NCBI GenBank assembly: GCA_025504975.1 | Contig: JANUWI010000011.1 | Coordinates: 992,001-1,056,000, forward strand | Direction of reading: 5' to 3' | Source: Plenodomus lindquistii | Lineage: Eukaryota > Ascomycota > Dothideomycetes > Pleosporales > Leptosphaeriaceae | Length of the DNA: 64,000 nucleotides | Part shown: piece by piece, positions 22,446-32,406 of the stretch | How positions within the stretch are numbered: position 1 is the first letter of the stretch | How the letters are laid out: the number at the start of each line of letters is the position of its first letter | Notes under the pieces: generated by a model | Databases searched by the model: none | What the model saw: only the letters and a program-made list of their open reading frames with translations | What the model was told of the DNA's origin: nothing | Program-made: the position numbers and the translations under genes

Positions 22446-23706
22446 TCACCTCATGCTACCAAGATGCGGTGTTCGAGCTACCAGATCCCTATCCAAATCC
22501 TGCGACAACTGTCCATTCGTCCATGTCGTCATTGTATCCCTCGATTGTCCATCTCTCGAACCCATGCGTCCATCCCTTGACACTCTCTGCGCATCTCTCG
22601 ACAACCTATGCTCTCCCCCACGATGATGATGATGCCCATGATGTCCCCTCTGCTCACTCTCCGAAGACCGACTCGCCGCCTCCCTCAACGCCTCCTCCAC
22701 CGCCACCGCCGCAACATTCGGCCGTTCAACCTGCTCCGCAGTCTCCGGATCCTCTGGCGGCTTAAACAACGCAGCCTCATGGTCATCAAAATCCTGTCCC
22801 GGATTCACAGTTTGATACTCCACACTCTTTACAATCTTATACATGCCCCACGCCAACAATGTCCCCATCAACGGCCCAACCCAATAAATATAATGATACC
22901 CCGGGAAATTCCTCGTCGCTACACAGGGTCCGAAACTACGCGAGGGGTTCAAACTACCGCCTGTGAAAAATACACCTACCAGTTCGGCGACGAAGAGGGA
23001 GAGCCCTATGCCGATGGGGGCGAGGAACGTGGCTTTGTGCTTCTCGGCGGCGAGCATGAAGATTGTGAAGACGAGGAGAGATGTGAGAAACATTTCTAGG
23101 AAGACGCCGCGTGCGGGTGTCATGCCGGAGCCGAGGGTTGTGGAGACGTTGAGGGGGCCTGGGAGGATGGCTTGGACGACGGCTGCGGCAGACATGCCGG
23201 CGAGCATTTGGGCGAGGAAGCATAGACAGGCGCGGATGCCGTTTATCGCGCCGATTAGGTAGAGACCGAGGGTTACCTTGGGGGGTATGTTAGTAAAGTT
23301 TGTGTTCGTGGATGGGGGAGGATGGACTGACAGCTGGGTTGAAGAGTCCGCCGCTTACGCGGTAGAAGGTCCAGACGTTCGTCATGAGGCTGAATCCAAA
23401 GACCAGGCTGATGTAGAGGAGGACGCTTGTATTTGGCGCTTGGGTAATGCTATTGCTTTCTTGGCCTGATGTGGCAGCGTCGCTGAACACCGCTGCGGTG
23501 TTGGCCACTGAGGTTCCTCCAAATGCGAAGAACAAGAACATGAATGTGCCAGCAAACTCTGCACATGCGGCAACAAGTTCATTTCGCACGCGATTGGTAA
23601 CCCAGGAGGAATTCTTCTTTTGAGCAGTAGTGTGGCCACGCTTGGGTTCGCTGGACGAATTTGAAACATCCTTTCTATGCGAGGGGAGGATATTCTTGAG
23701 CGCCAT
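22446..23706 (-). CDS. aquaporin / MIP family channel
   Basis: Exons are 23706-23332 and 23276-22446 (401 aa); the 55-bp intron has a GTCAGT donor. The joint restores GGLFNPAVTLGLYLIG, the first MIP half-helix with its NPA box. The second box reads GGSLNPSRSFGP, with Ser where Ala is usual. Six transmembrane helices are visible. The N-terminus is about 45 polar residues. The C-terminal tail of about 130 residues includes HHGHHHHRGG and several S-R-D repeats, likely cytosolic and open to phosphorylation. The family moves water or small solutes such as glycerol across the plasma membrane; selectivity cannot be called safely from sequence. Confidence 0.9.
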
Positions 23707-24758
23707 ATCCAAGACCAGATATCGAAGCCTCACTCAGAGTCCACGCGTGGCAAAGTGTCCAAGCAGCCCTCCAAAAGGCTGCAAGCGAACGAAAGCCCAA
23801 AGACAAAGGATGAAAATGAGAGAAAACAAAGGCCCTGAAGAGAGGACGAGGACTTCCATTGAACGGACCCCGCAGACACGCTACATTGCTTTCCTGACGT
23901 TTGCAACCACACAAGCGTGATGGCGATTCATCGCGTCGAACCCTGGTACACACGGCTCACCGGTCTCACACATACGCATCCACAAATACACATGCACGTT
24001 TCCGTGTGACCATTCGCTCACATCGATGGTAGCCTCGAATCTCGATGCCGGCTACCAGCCACCTGGTAAGCAGCCCTGCATAAGACTACGTATACCCGAC
24101 CATCCTCGGCATATTGGCCCCGCAGAGAAGGGAAATGCCTGGTGCAGAAGGTGACGTTTGGGAATTGTGCTGGGGTGGTGTTGTTTTTGAGTGGCGAGCG
24201 TGTCAGTGATGTGCCGTCTGGTCGTCGCATGGACGCGGCACTAGCATAAATGATGTCACGACGCTACAAAAGCCACGGCGGGAATGGCGGATCTATGCAT
24301 AGCGTCCGCGGCATGTGGGGTAGACGACGCCTTCGATCGTTGAGATCTAATGACTTCGTGCTGGCAGCATGGTCAGAGCAACGACTACTTTGAAATCTAG
24401 AGCTATCGCCTTGTCCGTTGTTGCCGAATTGAAGAAGCCATGGCATTATGGATCACCATGGTCCTGGTCAGCATCACAGCGATTGAGGCACGTTTGAATG
24501 AAAGGGGCATACTGGACGAACAAATTGATTTATTTTTCTGGCTAACAAACAGGTGCAGTGCGGATACGAAGAAGATCACGCAGAAATACCTAGAAAAGTG
24601 ACATCACTCTTGCCCAAGCTCTGAATCCTCAGAGTTCCTGGAGCGAACAGTGTATAACCCCTGAGTAGCAGTTTGTTGACCCGGCGAATGATTCAGGTCC
24701 CTCATGTGTGAGCTTCGGACATACATCCAGTAAGCCCATCACATCTTGCGAGAGAAGT
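23707..24758. other. intergenic, nothing recognised
   Basis: About 1 kb upstream of the aquaporin gene. ORFs on both strands are short and without features. Confidence 0.45.
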
Positions 24759-25001
24759 CTACTTCTCATACGCCATGGTCCTGCGTCCAGGTCTTCCATC
24801 TTCGGTCAAGCTCTGATCCATGGGCTCCGGCTCATCCACTTCAATCCATTCCGAGTCGCTAAGCTCGTCTTCTTCTGGCTGAACGTTGGACGTGTCGGTG
24901 CAGCTGAGATCCTCAGCCACGATGGGAAGGGCGTTGAACTTGGTGCGTTGCATGGGTTTGCCCTTGCCCTCGGCCACTATGGAGGATACTTTGGCGCCCA
25001 T
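24759..25001 (-). CDS. possible 80-aa acidic protein with MGxxxS start
   Basis: A single ORF of 80 codons starts with an ATG at 25001. The N-terminus MGAKVSS fits the N-myristoylation pattern (Gly2, Ser6). The middle is acidic (PEEDELSDSEWIEVDEPEP), unlike the random ORFs nearby. There is no known domain, signal peptide or neighbour that hints at a role. It could be a small membrane-anchored protein, or chance. Confidence 0.35.
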   Translation of the reverse strand: MGAKVSSIVAEGKGKPMQRTKFNALPIVAEDLSCTDTSNVQPEEDELSDSEWIEVDEPEPMDQSLTEDGRPGRRTMAYEK

Positions 25002-25284
25002 GGTTGAGTGTTGCGTGCAGACCTTGGTGAAGATTCTGCGCAGGCAGATTATGCTGAGTTACTCTTATGACCGGTAAGCTCGTTCGGAGACCTTGGAGAA
25101 CTGGGGTGAGGCCTAAAGTGGGCCTGGCTCCCTGGTACAGTTACAGTGTGCCTTGTAAGTCATTGTGAACGCTCTTGTGTCACAAGATTCTCACTATTCT
25201 TCACGTCAGTTCACACAGCAGGGAATATCGAGCCAGCGGTTGAGGAATCATTGATTAACAATGTCACGGAGCCGACAACACACG
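25002..25284. other. short spacer, nothing recognised
   Basis: No ORF or repeat of note between the small acidic ORF and the mixed-strand ORF region. Confidence 0.4.
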
Positions 25285-26100
25285 TTACAATACTTTAATT
25301 GGGCGCGGATAGCCGTCGACCACCACCTGAAGATGTGCCACTTCACTTGTTTTGCAGATATCTCGTATCACACTTCCAATTTGCCAACTGTTTCGAAAAA
25401 CGGCCTCGAAGACAATTGAGAAATCCGTGGAACGCGCCGAAATATCACCAAAGGAATCCGCGGCGCAACTATCCATGGTGATCGAAAATTGCCTCGAGGG
25501 TTCATCAGAAGGATCCGTTATTTCGGTTTTTCTTGCAGGATATGTAGGCCTTGTTGAACTTGAGTTTGTCTTCAATCTCAATTTCCCGTACATCTGCCTA
25601 CGTAGAGTCTCTAGCGAGTACTTCTGAGGATCTGAAGTCGTTTAAGACTTACAGCGGCTGGGACTTGCACATTTGTACTCCTCATGGATCTCGAGCACTA
25701 AGGTATGATGGCTATGTGCAACTCAAGGTACGCAAACTGTCATTAGGAATGCAACAATGCTTACCTACAACGACGTGAATAACAAGCAGGAAGAATGATC
25801 GCAAACTCGCATACGCTAATGTCATATGACAGGCTTCTCTGCTCGAGGTTTGGTATCCGCAGTTGTGCCTTACCTCTAAAGATGACCAATTGGTATGATG
25901 GGACTATTGGGCTTAAAGATCTTTGCTCAAGAAAGTTTTGCTCGTTCAGTCGGACTGGAGGTATCATCCACTCCACATTGTGTAAGAGGACTCGCGAGAT
26001 CGCCCGTCTGGAGAATCACGAGCTGGTAGACAGGAATGGCCGCCTGATCTTGTGCTTGTTTGATTCGGCTATTTGTTGCATTGAACTACAAGATATCTGA
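25285..26100. other. coding-like fragments on both strands, no clear gene
   Basis: On plus, the segments 25352-25627, 25551-25778 and 25795-26100 read as plausible protein (for example KTYSGWDLHICTPHGSRALR and RTREIARLENHELVDRNGR). I could not join them into one frame with good splice sites. On minus, 25593-25285 encodes 102 residues ending in VVVDGYPRPIKVL. This may be one decayed gene or an unrecognised multi-exon gene. I assign no function. Confidence 0.25.
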
Positions 26101-27064
26101 AGCAAAGAAGTGTGACGAACAAAGATAGACCACGGTGTATTACGATCTCTCGGTCCTCGCTAGAATTAGGCTTGAAGCTTTGCTCTGGTGCATGAAGAGT
26201 TTTGATGTATTTGATACAGCTTGAAGCCATAGGATGGTCATACTGTCAGTTGCCGTAAGTTACTACTGCTTAACGTTCTTGTCCTTCCCACGAAACCGTC
26301 TCGACTAGGGAAGGCTGAGCAAGAACGTTTACCTGCGGCAATATGGCAGTCAGCATGCTCATGTAGTAGCCGCTTCGGCTGGGTGGTCCTTCAACGCGAC
26401 TCGCTTCCCCTTCATCGGCGCACAAGTTCCCGACACGCCATAAACTCTTCGCCGTCACCGACATCACAGGCCTGCGATTGCATGAGCTTTCGGTTTGTTT
26501 TAGACAATACTCAGCGTTATCTGACTACAATTTCAGCTGTCTCGGGCGCAGAAGTGGCTGATCAGTATCTATCTGCGTGCGCCATCGGCTCTCCTCACGA
26601 CTCCCGATGCTGACCACCATACAGCACAACACCGAACCCGAGCACGATAGGCGTCCATGCATACTGCACGCAGGGCTCAGCCCACCTCTTACAAGTGCGC
26701 GTGGAGATCAGGGTTTCGCGCTGCGCAAATGTATTGATAGCACCAGACGCTGCGCAACCTACCGGTACCTATGGTAGGTCGGTGGTTCGAGGTGCGCATG
26801 CCGATTGCTGTAATGATAGTGATCGCAAAGTTTTGGCTAGGAGCGCCGTCTTACCGTACTCTCCAAGAGTTTTGGCAATACTTTGGTGGAGGGGCGTGAT
26901 GACTTTTATGGATACCTTTTGACCAAAACGTCGACATTTCAATGCATCTTGACGACATTTGCGCTTTATCCTGACCATTGACCAACACACCTCAAGGCTT
27001 CACGCTTGGACCGGCGTAGATAGCCTGAACCGCAAATCCGTACCCTATCAAGCGAAAGCTCAAT
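26101..27064. other. intergenic; upstream region of the DHA2 transporter
   Basis: Nearly 1 kb with only short random ORFs. It should hold the promoter of the transporter gene. Confidence 0.45.
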
Positions 27065-29416
27065 ATGGCAGTTCCTACAGCGAGACCGTCGGGTCAGACA
27101 GTTTCTGGACTGGTGCCGGACAACGCGATATACAGAGAGCGAACCTCTACTGAAAGCTACCAGCCTTCCTGTGACCCAAGAGACGACCAAGATCAAATTC
27201 CGGACGCCATTGCAGATCTAGCAGACAACTGTGAGGACGCATTTGTTCGATCATCGACACAGTACCATCGCCGTAGTCGATCCGACTCTTCATTTGATCT
27301 TCAGCAACAACGACTGTCTGCGTACTACGGCATCGCCATGACATCGAACACCACGTTGGAGATGAGCGACCTGAGTACTCCAGGAAGAGTAAGAACGCAC
27401 GCGACAGATGTCGAGGAAGACGATTACCTTCCTGAGCTCATGTCGTATCGGACGTCTATGCATTCGAGTTTGCGATCTGTTTCAACCAAATATGGTGGCG
27501 ACAATGCAGATTCTACACTCAGCCTATCTCAGTTGAAGGGCAAGCGCAAAACCAGAAAGAGCCACCTCCAGGAGGCATACTCAGCCGACGACGAAGCCAA
27601 GAGTCCGACTTCGACTGATCGCGATCAGCACAACGACCAGTCGATGGCTGCCCCGGTATACCCCTCAGGGCCAAAGACAGCCGTCATCATGGTCTCGCTC
27701 TACATCTCGATCTTCCTGGTCGCACTCGACAGGACTATCATGGGACCTGCTATTCCGGCGATAACGAACGAGTTCAAGAGCATCGACGACATTGGCTGGT
27801 ATGGTAGCGCGTACATGCTCACATCTGCTGGCTTCATCTTGCTTTACGGTCGTGTATACACCTTTTTTCCCACGAAACCAGTCTTCCTCTCCGGCATTTT
27901 CCTCTTCGAAGCTGGTAGTGCCATCTGTGGTGCGGCGCAAAACAGTATGATGCTGATCATCGGACGTGCAATTGCTGGGTTGGGCAGCAGTGGCATCTTC
28001 ACCGGTGCAATTTTGATTATGCTGAACACCGTACCACTGCATAAGAGACCGATGCTGCAGGGACTTTTCGGCGCCTGCTTTGGTGTCGCAAGCGTGGCGG
28101 GTCCTTTGCTCGGTGGAGCCTTCACGGGAAGCAAGGCAACGTGGCGGTGGTGCTTCTATATCAATTTGCCGTTAGGCGGGCTCACAATCTTTGTCGTTTG
28201 CTTTTTGTTGAAATTGGAAGAGCAGAAGCCAAAGCTGGCCAACTGGAAGGACACGGCCAAGCATCTGGATCCCTTGGGCACAGCACTCTTCCTCCCTTCG
28301 ATAACCTGCTTACTCCTCGCCCTGGAATGGGGTGCGGCAGAGTTCTCTTGGAGATCTCCACGAATTGTCGCCATGTTGGTTGTGTTCTCAGTGTTATTCC
28401 TAGCCTTCATCTTTTGGCAATACCTCACTAGACACACTACGGCAACCGTACCTGCACGCATCATCTTACAAAGGAGTGTTGCATGCGGTGGTGCATCTCA
28501 GTTTTGTGTTGGCGCTACGATGCTTACGGTCTCCATATACATACCTCTGTGGTTCCAGGCCATCAAGGGAGTGTCAGCGATGCAGTCCGGCATCAACACC
28601 ATTCCTCTCGTGCTCTCGGTCGTCGTAGGATCGATTTCGTCGGGCGGACTTGTTCAAAAAATTGGCTACTATACTCCATTCATGATCCTTGGATCCAGCT
28701 TCATGGCCATTGGTTCTGGACTTCTCACGACCTGGGATATGGGAACCAAGAACAGTATGTGGATCGGTTACCAGATCATTCTCGGCATTGGTGTGGGTTG
28801 GACGATGCAGCAACCAAATCTTGCTGTACAAACCATCCTTCCAAAAAACGACGTACCAATCGGTACCGCTGTTCTGTCGCTCTGCCAGACCCTGGGCGGT
28901 GCTGTCTTCGCAGCTGTGGGACAGAACCTCTACATAGACAAGTTCACCAGAGGCTTGGAAGAGATTGGCGGACTGAATGCTGAACGCATCCTCAATGCTG
29001 GCGCGACAGATTTGACAATTGGCCTCCCAGCAGCGGCCACACGCCAGGTTTTGGAAGCGTACAACAAGTCTCTGACGAAGGGAACATTCTTCGCAGCACT
29101 CATTGTCGCTTGCCTGGCAGTACCTGTTGCGCTGGGGATGGAGTGGCGGAGTGTGAAGGATAAACAGGCCGTGCCATCCCCTCCTGAAGCTCGTGATGAA
29201 GAGAGTCAAGAGCAGTTTACTGGACAGCTCGCTTTGCACGATACCCAAGAGAAGTTTGATACGACTTCTGCCAAGTCTGCAGCGAGCGAAGAATTACCTG
29301 CCCCACGGCCAGCTTGGACAAGATTATATCGATCAAGTGGTCGTTTCTCCTCGTATTTGACGGCAAAGGTTAATCCTGACCTCCGGGGTGAACTGGGCAG
29401 TTCCAAGGCCAAGTAA
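27065..29416 (+). CDS. MFS transporter, DHA2 (14-helix) drug:H+ antiporter
   Basis: One exon, 783 aa, clearly longer than the usual 550-600. About 195 N-terminal residues are polar and Ser/Asp-rich. The 14-helix core then begins at VIMVSLYISIFLVALDRTIM, where LDRTI is the DHA2 helix-1 signature. Motif A-like GRVYTFFPTKP and the antiporter motif GVASVAGPLLGGAF follow. About 80 polar residues close the protein. Such proteins export toxins, drugs or secondary metabolites through the plasma membrane. A glycosyltransferase gene lies downstream on the same strand, so conjugation followed by export is possible. Internal Mets after residue 90 leave the true start uncertain. Confidence 0.9.
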   Translation: MAVPTARPSGQTVSGLVPDNAIYRERTSTESYQPSCDPRDDQDQIPDAIADLADNCEDAFVRSSTQYHRRSRSDSSFDLQQQRLSAYYGIAMTSNTTLEMSDLSTPGRVRTHATDVEEDDYLPELMSYRTSMHSSLRSVSTKYGGDNADSTLSLSQLKGKRKTRKSHLQEAYSADDEAKSPTSTDRDQHNDQSMAAPVYPSGPKTAVIMVSLYISIFLVALDRTIMGPAIPAITNEFKSIDDIGWYGSAYMLTSAGFILLYGRVYTFFPTKPVFLSGIFLFEAGSAICGAAQNSMMLIIGRAIAGLGSSGIFTGAILIMLNTVPLHKRPMLQGLFGACFGVASVAGPLLGGAFTGSKATWRWCFYINLPLGGLTIFVVCFLLKLEEQKPKLANWKDTAKHLDPLGTALFLPSITCLLLALEWGAAEFSWRSPRIVAMLVVFSVLFLAFIFWQYLTRHTTATVPARIILQRSVACGGASQFCVGATMLTVSIYIPLWFQAIKGVSAMQSGINTIPLVLSVVVGSISSGGLVQKIGYYTPFMILGSSFMAIGSGLLTTWDMGTKNSMWIGYQIILGIGVGWTMQQPNLAVQTILPKNDVPIGTAVLSLCQTLGGAVFAAVGQNLYIDKFTRGLEEIGGLNAERILNAGATDLTIGLPAAATRQVLEAYNKSLTKGTFFAALIVACLAVPVALGMEWRSVKDKQAVPSPPEARDEESQEQFTGQLALHDTQEKFDTTSAKSAASEELPAPRPAWTRLYRSSGRFSSYLTAKVNPDLRGELGSSKAK

Positions 29417-30644
29417 GGTTTGCAATGTGATTATTCGATTTGGAGGGTTTTTTGATTCCGAGGCGTTAGGGTTTAGATTGATACTTCTTGCAGCAGGCAA
29501 TAGACGGTATGATATGTACCTTACTAGCATTGGTTTTGCTTTTTGGGAGCAAAGGGCAATAATGGACCCCTTGACTGAATTGCTGCATGTGTCTCGTCCA
29601 TGACAACACACGCGCGTACTTCCGATATGTCTTTTCCACGTAGAAGGACTAAGCCTAGGATCGCGTGGCTAGCAAAGCGTCCGACGAATGAATTGAGGCT
29701 GATAAGACCGACAAGGAACAACTAGCGTTTAATTTTGGACACCGGATAAGCATTTCGCTAGCTCGAATGCGAGACTGTGGTGCAGGCTAATTGCCTCAAC
29801 CCTGTCGCAGATCAAACGGTATCGTCCATTGTTGCTTCAGACCACGTTGTCGAAGGCTGCACTCAACGAGTATCTGAGCTCAGTTGCACAAAAGCTTCCA
29901 ACATGTGATAGCCTCTGGCAGCAGCCTACAGAGTAAACACCACGGTGCTGCGTACCGCCGAGGTAGCACCATAACGCTGGTCAGCTCCCGACACACCGGT
30001 GGTGCCAATGGAACAAAAAGTCTGATAGACTTCGCCTCAAATGACAAGTCGCCGGAAAGAGGATCTCTTCAGCGAATCGGCACGACCGTTGAGCTGTAAA
30101 GGTGGTGATCAAGCGTAGCTAGCCATGCACCATGTGTTACTACACGCTAAGTTTGCTTCTGGTAAGACCTGTCAGCACAGCGAACCTAACAGCCAACCCG
30201 ACGCTGATTCGGGCTGTGGATATGCTCTTACGACGGTTCCCCGCTGGCAATCCAGGGACTTCTGTGTAAGTCGCCTGAGTACGAGTTCAATAGTATTGCT
30301 TTTTCGCACATGTTGTTGACAGCTGCCTTGTCTTATCCGGTTGGTACGCCATCCCACGCTGATCAAGCCCCGTTTTCTTGGTCACACCCCAGACCTACAC
30401 CACATATGCAGGTGCTGGCATGACCTTCGCTTCGGAGATGAGGGGGCCTGGGACCCGGAAGGGTGTAAAGGAAGCTTCAAGTGAGCACTGCTCAAGAACG
30501 GCTGACTACCACATGGTGTATAAGAGGTCTTTGTGCCGTTGTCCGGGCTACCCATACTGACTCATCAGTCTTCTTCCCATTTTATCGCCTCACTCGGTAG
30601 GATATTCTGAACATAATTCTGACAGGCTCTCGACGTTCGACAAC
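29417..30644. other. intergenic, nothing recognised
   Basis: 1.2 kb between the transporter and the glycosyltransferase, both on plus. Only short random ORFs are present, so the two genes are not in a tight unit. Confidence 0.45.
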
Positions 30645-31973
30645 ATGGCTCCGAGCTCCATTCACATCGTGCTTAGCGTAGCGTGGCAAGATGCAGGCGA
30701 CACAACTCGCGCGATCGCAATGGCTATCGCATTACGGGACATGTGCCCGCCAGGACTGGATTTGAAGATAGACTTTCTGTCGTGTGGCTCGCGGTTCGAA
30801 TACCAGATCACGGACGCCGGGTTCAACATTGTGCCAGCACAGCCTCGTGTCAAGGGTATATCGGTGGCGCATGATCTCGGATGGGACTGGCCAGAGTTCT
30901 TTGGATCGGAAGAGATTGCAAAGACGTTCATTGACGGTCAACTTGCTGCATTCAAGGAGTTGAAGCCTGATATCGTATTCCATGGCATGTGGGCGCCTGC
31001 TTCGATCGCCGCTCGTCTTTTAGGTATCCGCACGATCAACTTCCTGCCCGTACCGTTGCATCCATCAGCCTTTGCGCATGGCTTGATCCGCGATCTTCCC
31101 GATTTGATGCCCCTGTTCACTCGCTTGCCCCGTTCAATCCGACAACGCATGGCTTGGTGGGCGAGTGGTCTGATGATCAAGGCTCCTATCTTCCAGCAAA
31201 AGCGGTTGGGGGCGGCCGCTGCGGCTGCAGGGTGGCCAATTACGGGACCAATCTCCCTATTCGATATGAACATGGCGGATCTCAACCTTGTCAACGACCA
31301 TCCCGTTTTCCACCAGGAGTATCTGCATCGAATCCCAAAGAACATCGTGCTGACTGGCCCACTCTACGCCAGCAACGACTCGAAGCTGGATGACGACATT
31401 GTGAAACATCTGACCAAGGGTCCTGGTCCGTCCATTCTCGTGACGATGGGAAGCTCCGGTACTGAAGATTTCCTGTTCGAGGCGATCAAGGCCCTCAAAA
31501 TGAATCCTGAGGACAACTGGAACGCTGTGGTCCTTGCGTCGAAATCCATCTGCGATATCGATAAGGCGAATGCGGTTGCTGGTGGCGACTCACGCCTTCT
31601 TGTGACTGATCGTTTCATTCCGGCACCTGCAGCAAATGCCCTTGCGGATCTGATCGTAACCCATGGAGGTCAAGGAACGGTCCAGTGTGCCCTTGCTGCC
31701 GGAAAGCCTATTGTTGGCGTCGCGCTGCAGGTCGAGCAACAAACCAATCTAGACAACGCTATGAACGCTGGTGCTGGAATTCGCGTTCAAAAGCAATTCT
31801 GGAAAGCGAAGAATATCCGGTCGACTATTCTCACGGTCTTGAAGACCCCGACATATGCTGTCAAGGCCAGGGTACTCGCCGAGACATTGAACTCCATGGA
31901 CGGTGCGAAGACAGCAGCGGAGGTGATGTGGAAGTTCATCCTAGAAGAATCGACCGAGAAATCGAAAGCCTAA
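30645..31973 (+). CDS. GT1-family (UDP-)glycosyltransferase
   Basis: One exon, 442 aa, a GT-B fold enzyme. The N-terminal half binds the acceptor. The C-terminal half carries the nucleotide-sugar motif, here THGGQGTVQCALAAGKPIVG followed by VEQQTNLDNAMNAGAGIRV. The segment ILVTMGSSGTEDF is the usual linker strand. There is no signal peptide or membrane helix, so it is cytosolic, unlike sterol glucosyltransferases with PH/GRAM domains. The sequence is closer to macrolide-type (MGT) enzymes than to plant UGTs. It probably glycosylates a small hydrophobic molecule. The nearby exporter suits such a job, but the substrate is unknown. Confidence 0.88.
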   Translation: MAPSSIHIVLSVAWQDAGDTTRAIAMAIALRDMCPPGLDLKIDFLSCGSRFEYQITDAGFNIVPAQPRVKGISVAHDLGWDWPEFFGSEEIAKTFIDGQLAAFKELKPDIVFHGMWAPASIAARLLGIRTINFLPVPLHPSAFAHGLIRDLPDLMPLFTRLPRSIRQRMAWWASGLMIKAPIFQQKRLGAAAAAAGWPITGPISLFDMNMADLNLVNDHPVFHQEYLHRIPKNIVLTGPLYASNDSKLDDDIVKHLTKGPGPSILVTMGSSGTEDFLFEAIKALKMNPEDNWNAVVLASKSICDIDKANAVAGGDSRLLVTDRFIPAPAANALADLIVTHGGQGTVQCALAAGKPIVGVALQVEQQTNLDNAMNAGAGIRVQKQFWKAKNIRSTILTVLKTPTYAVKARVLAETLNSMDGAKTAAEVMWKFILEESTEKSKA

Positions 31974-32406
31974 TGAGGTGCTAATGAGTGCATCATGATA
32001 TCATGATTTGAACTTTTTCTTGGGCGTAGGAGTCCCAGGCGCGGTGTCGGCATGAGGGGCGCCGTGAGGATTGGTGGACAGCGGCGTTTGGTACGAACCG
32101 ACCTCGGTCTTAGGTGGAGGCACAGTTCTACGAGAGGCGCCCATCTAATTATTTGTATCGATATAGACATTGAGAAGCGAGGTGCAGCAGTTTTGCTTGT
32201 ATTCAATCTTTTCTCCATTTCCAATGGAAGTAGCTTGTTTCCCCAACCCTGGACTCCACTTGCCTAGCGCTCGACATTTGTTCCCAACCCGGATATCAAG
32301 CCCGACAACACGATCTTCCTAACATTACCTTTGACCCATACGTAGGAAGAAATTTGTGGTTGGGGGTTGCTAAATATACAGACAAATAAGGTGACATCGT
32401 CAGGGT
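31974..32406. other. intergenic, convergent 3' ends
   Basis: 433 bp between the 3' ends of the glycosyltransferase (+) and the ACS transporter (-). No gene was seen; both terminators should lie here. Confidence 0.5.
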
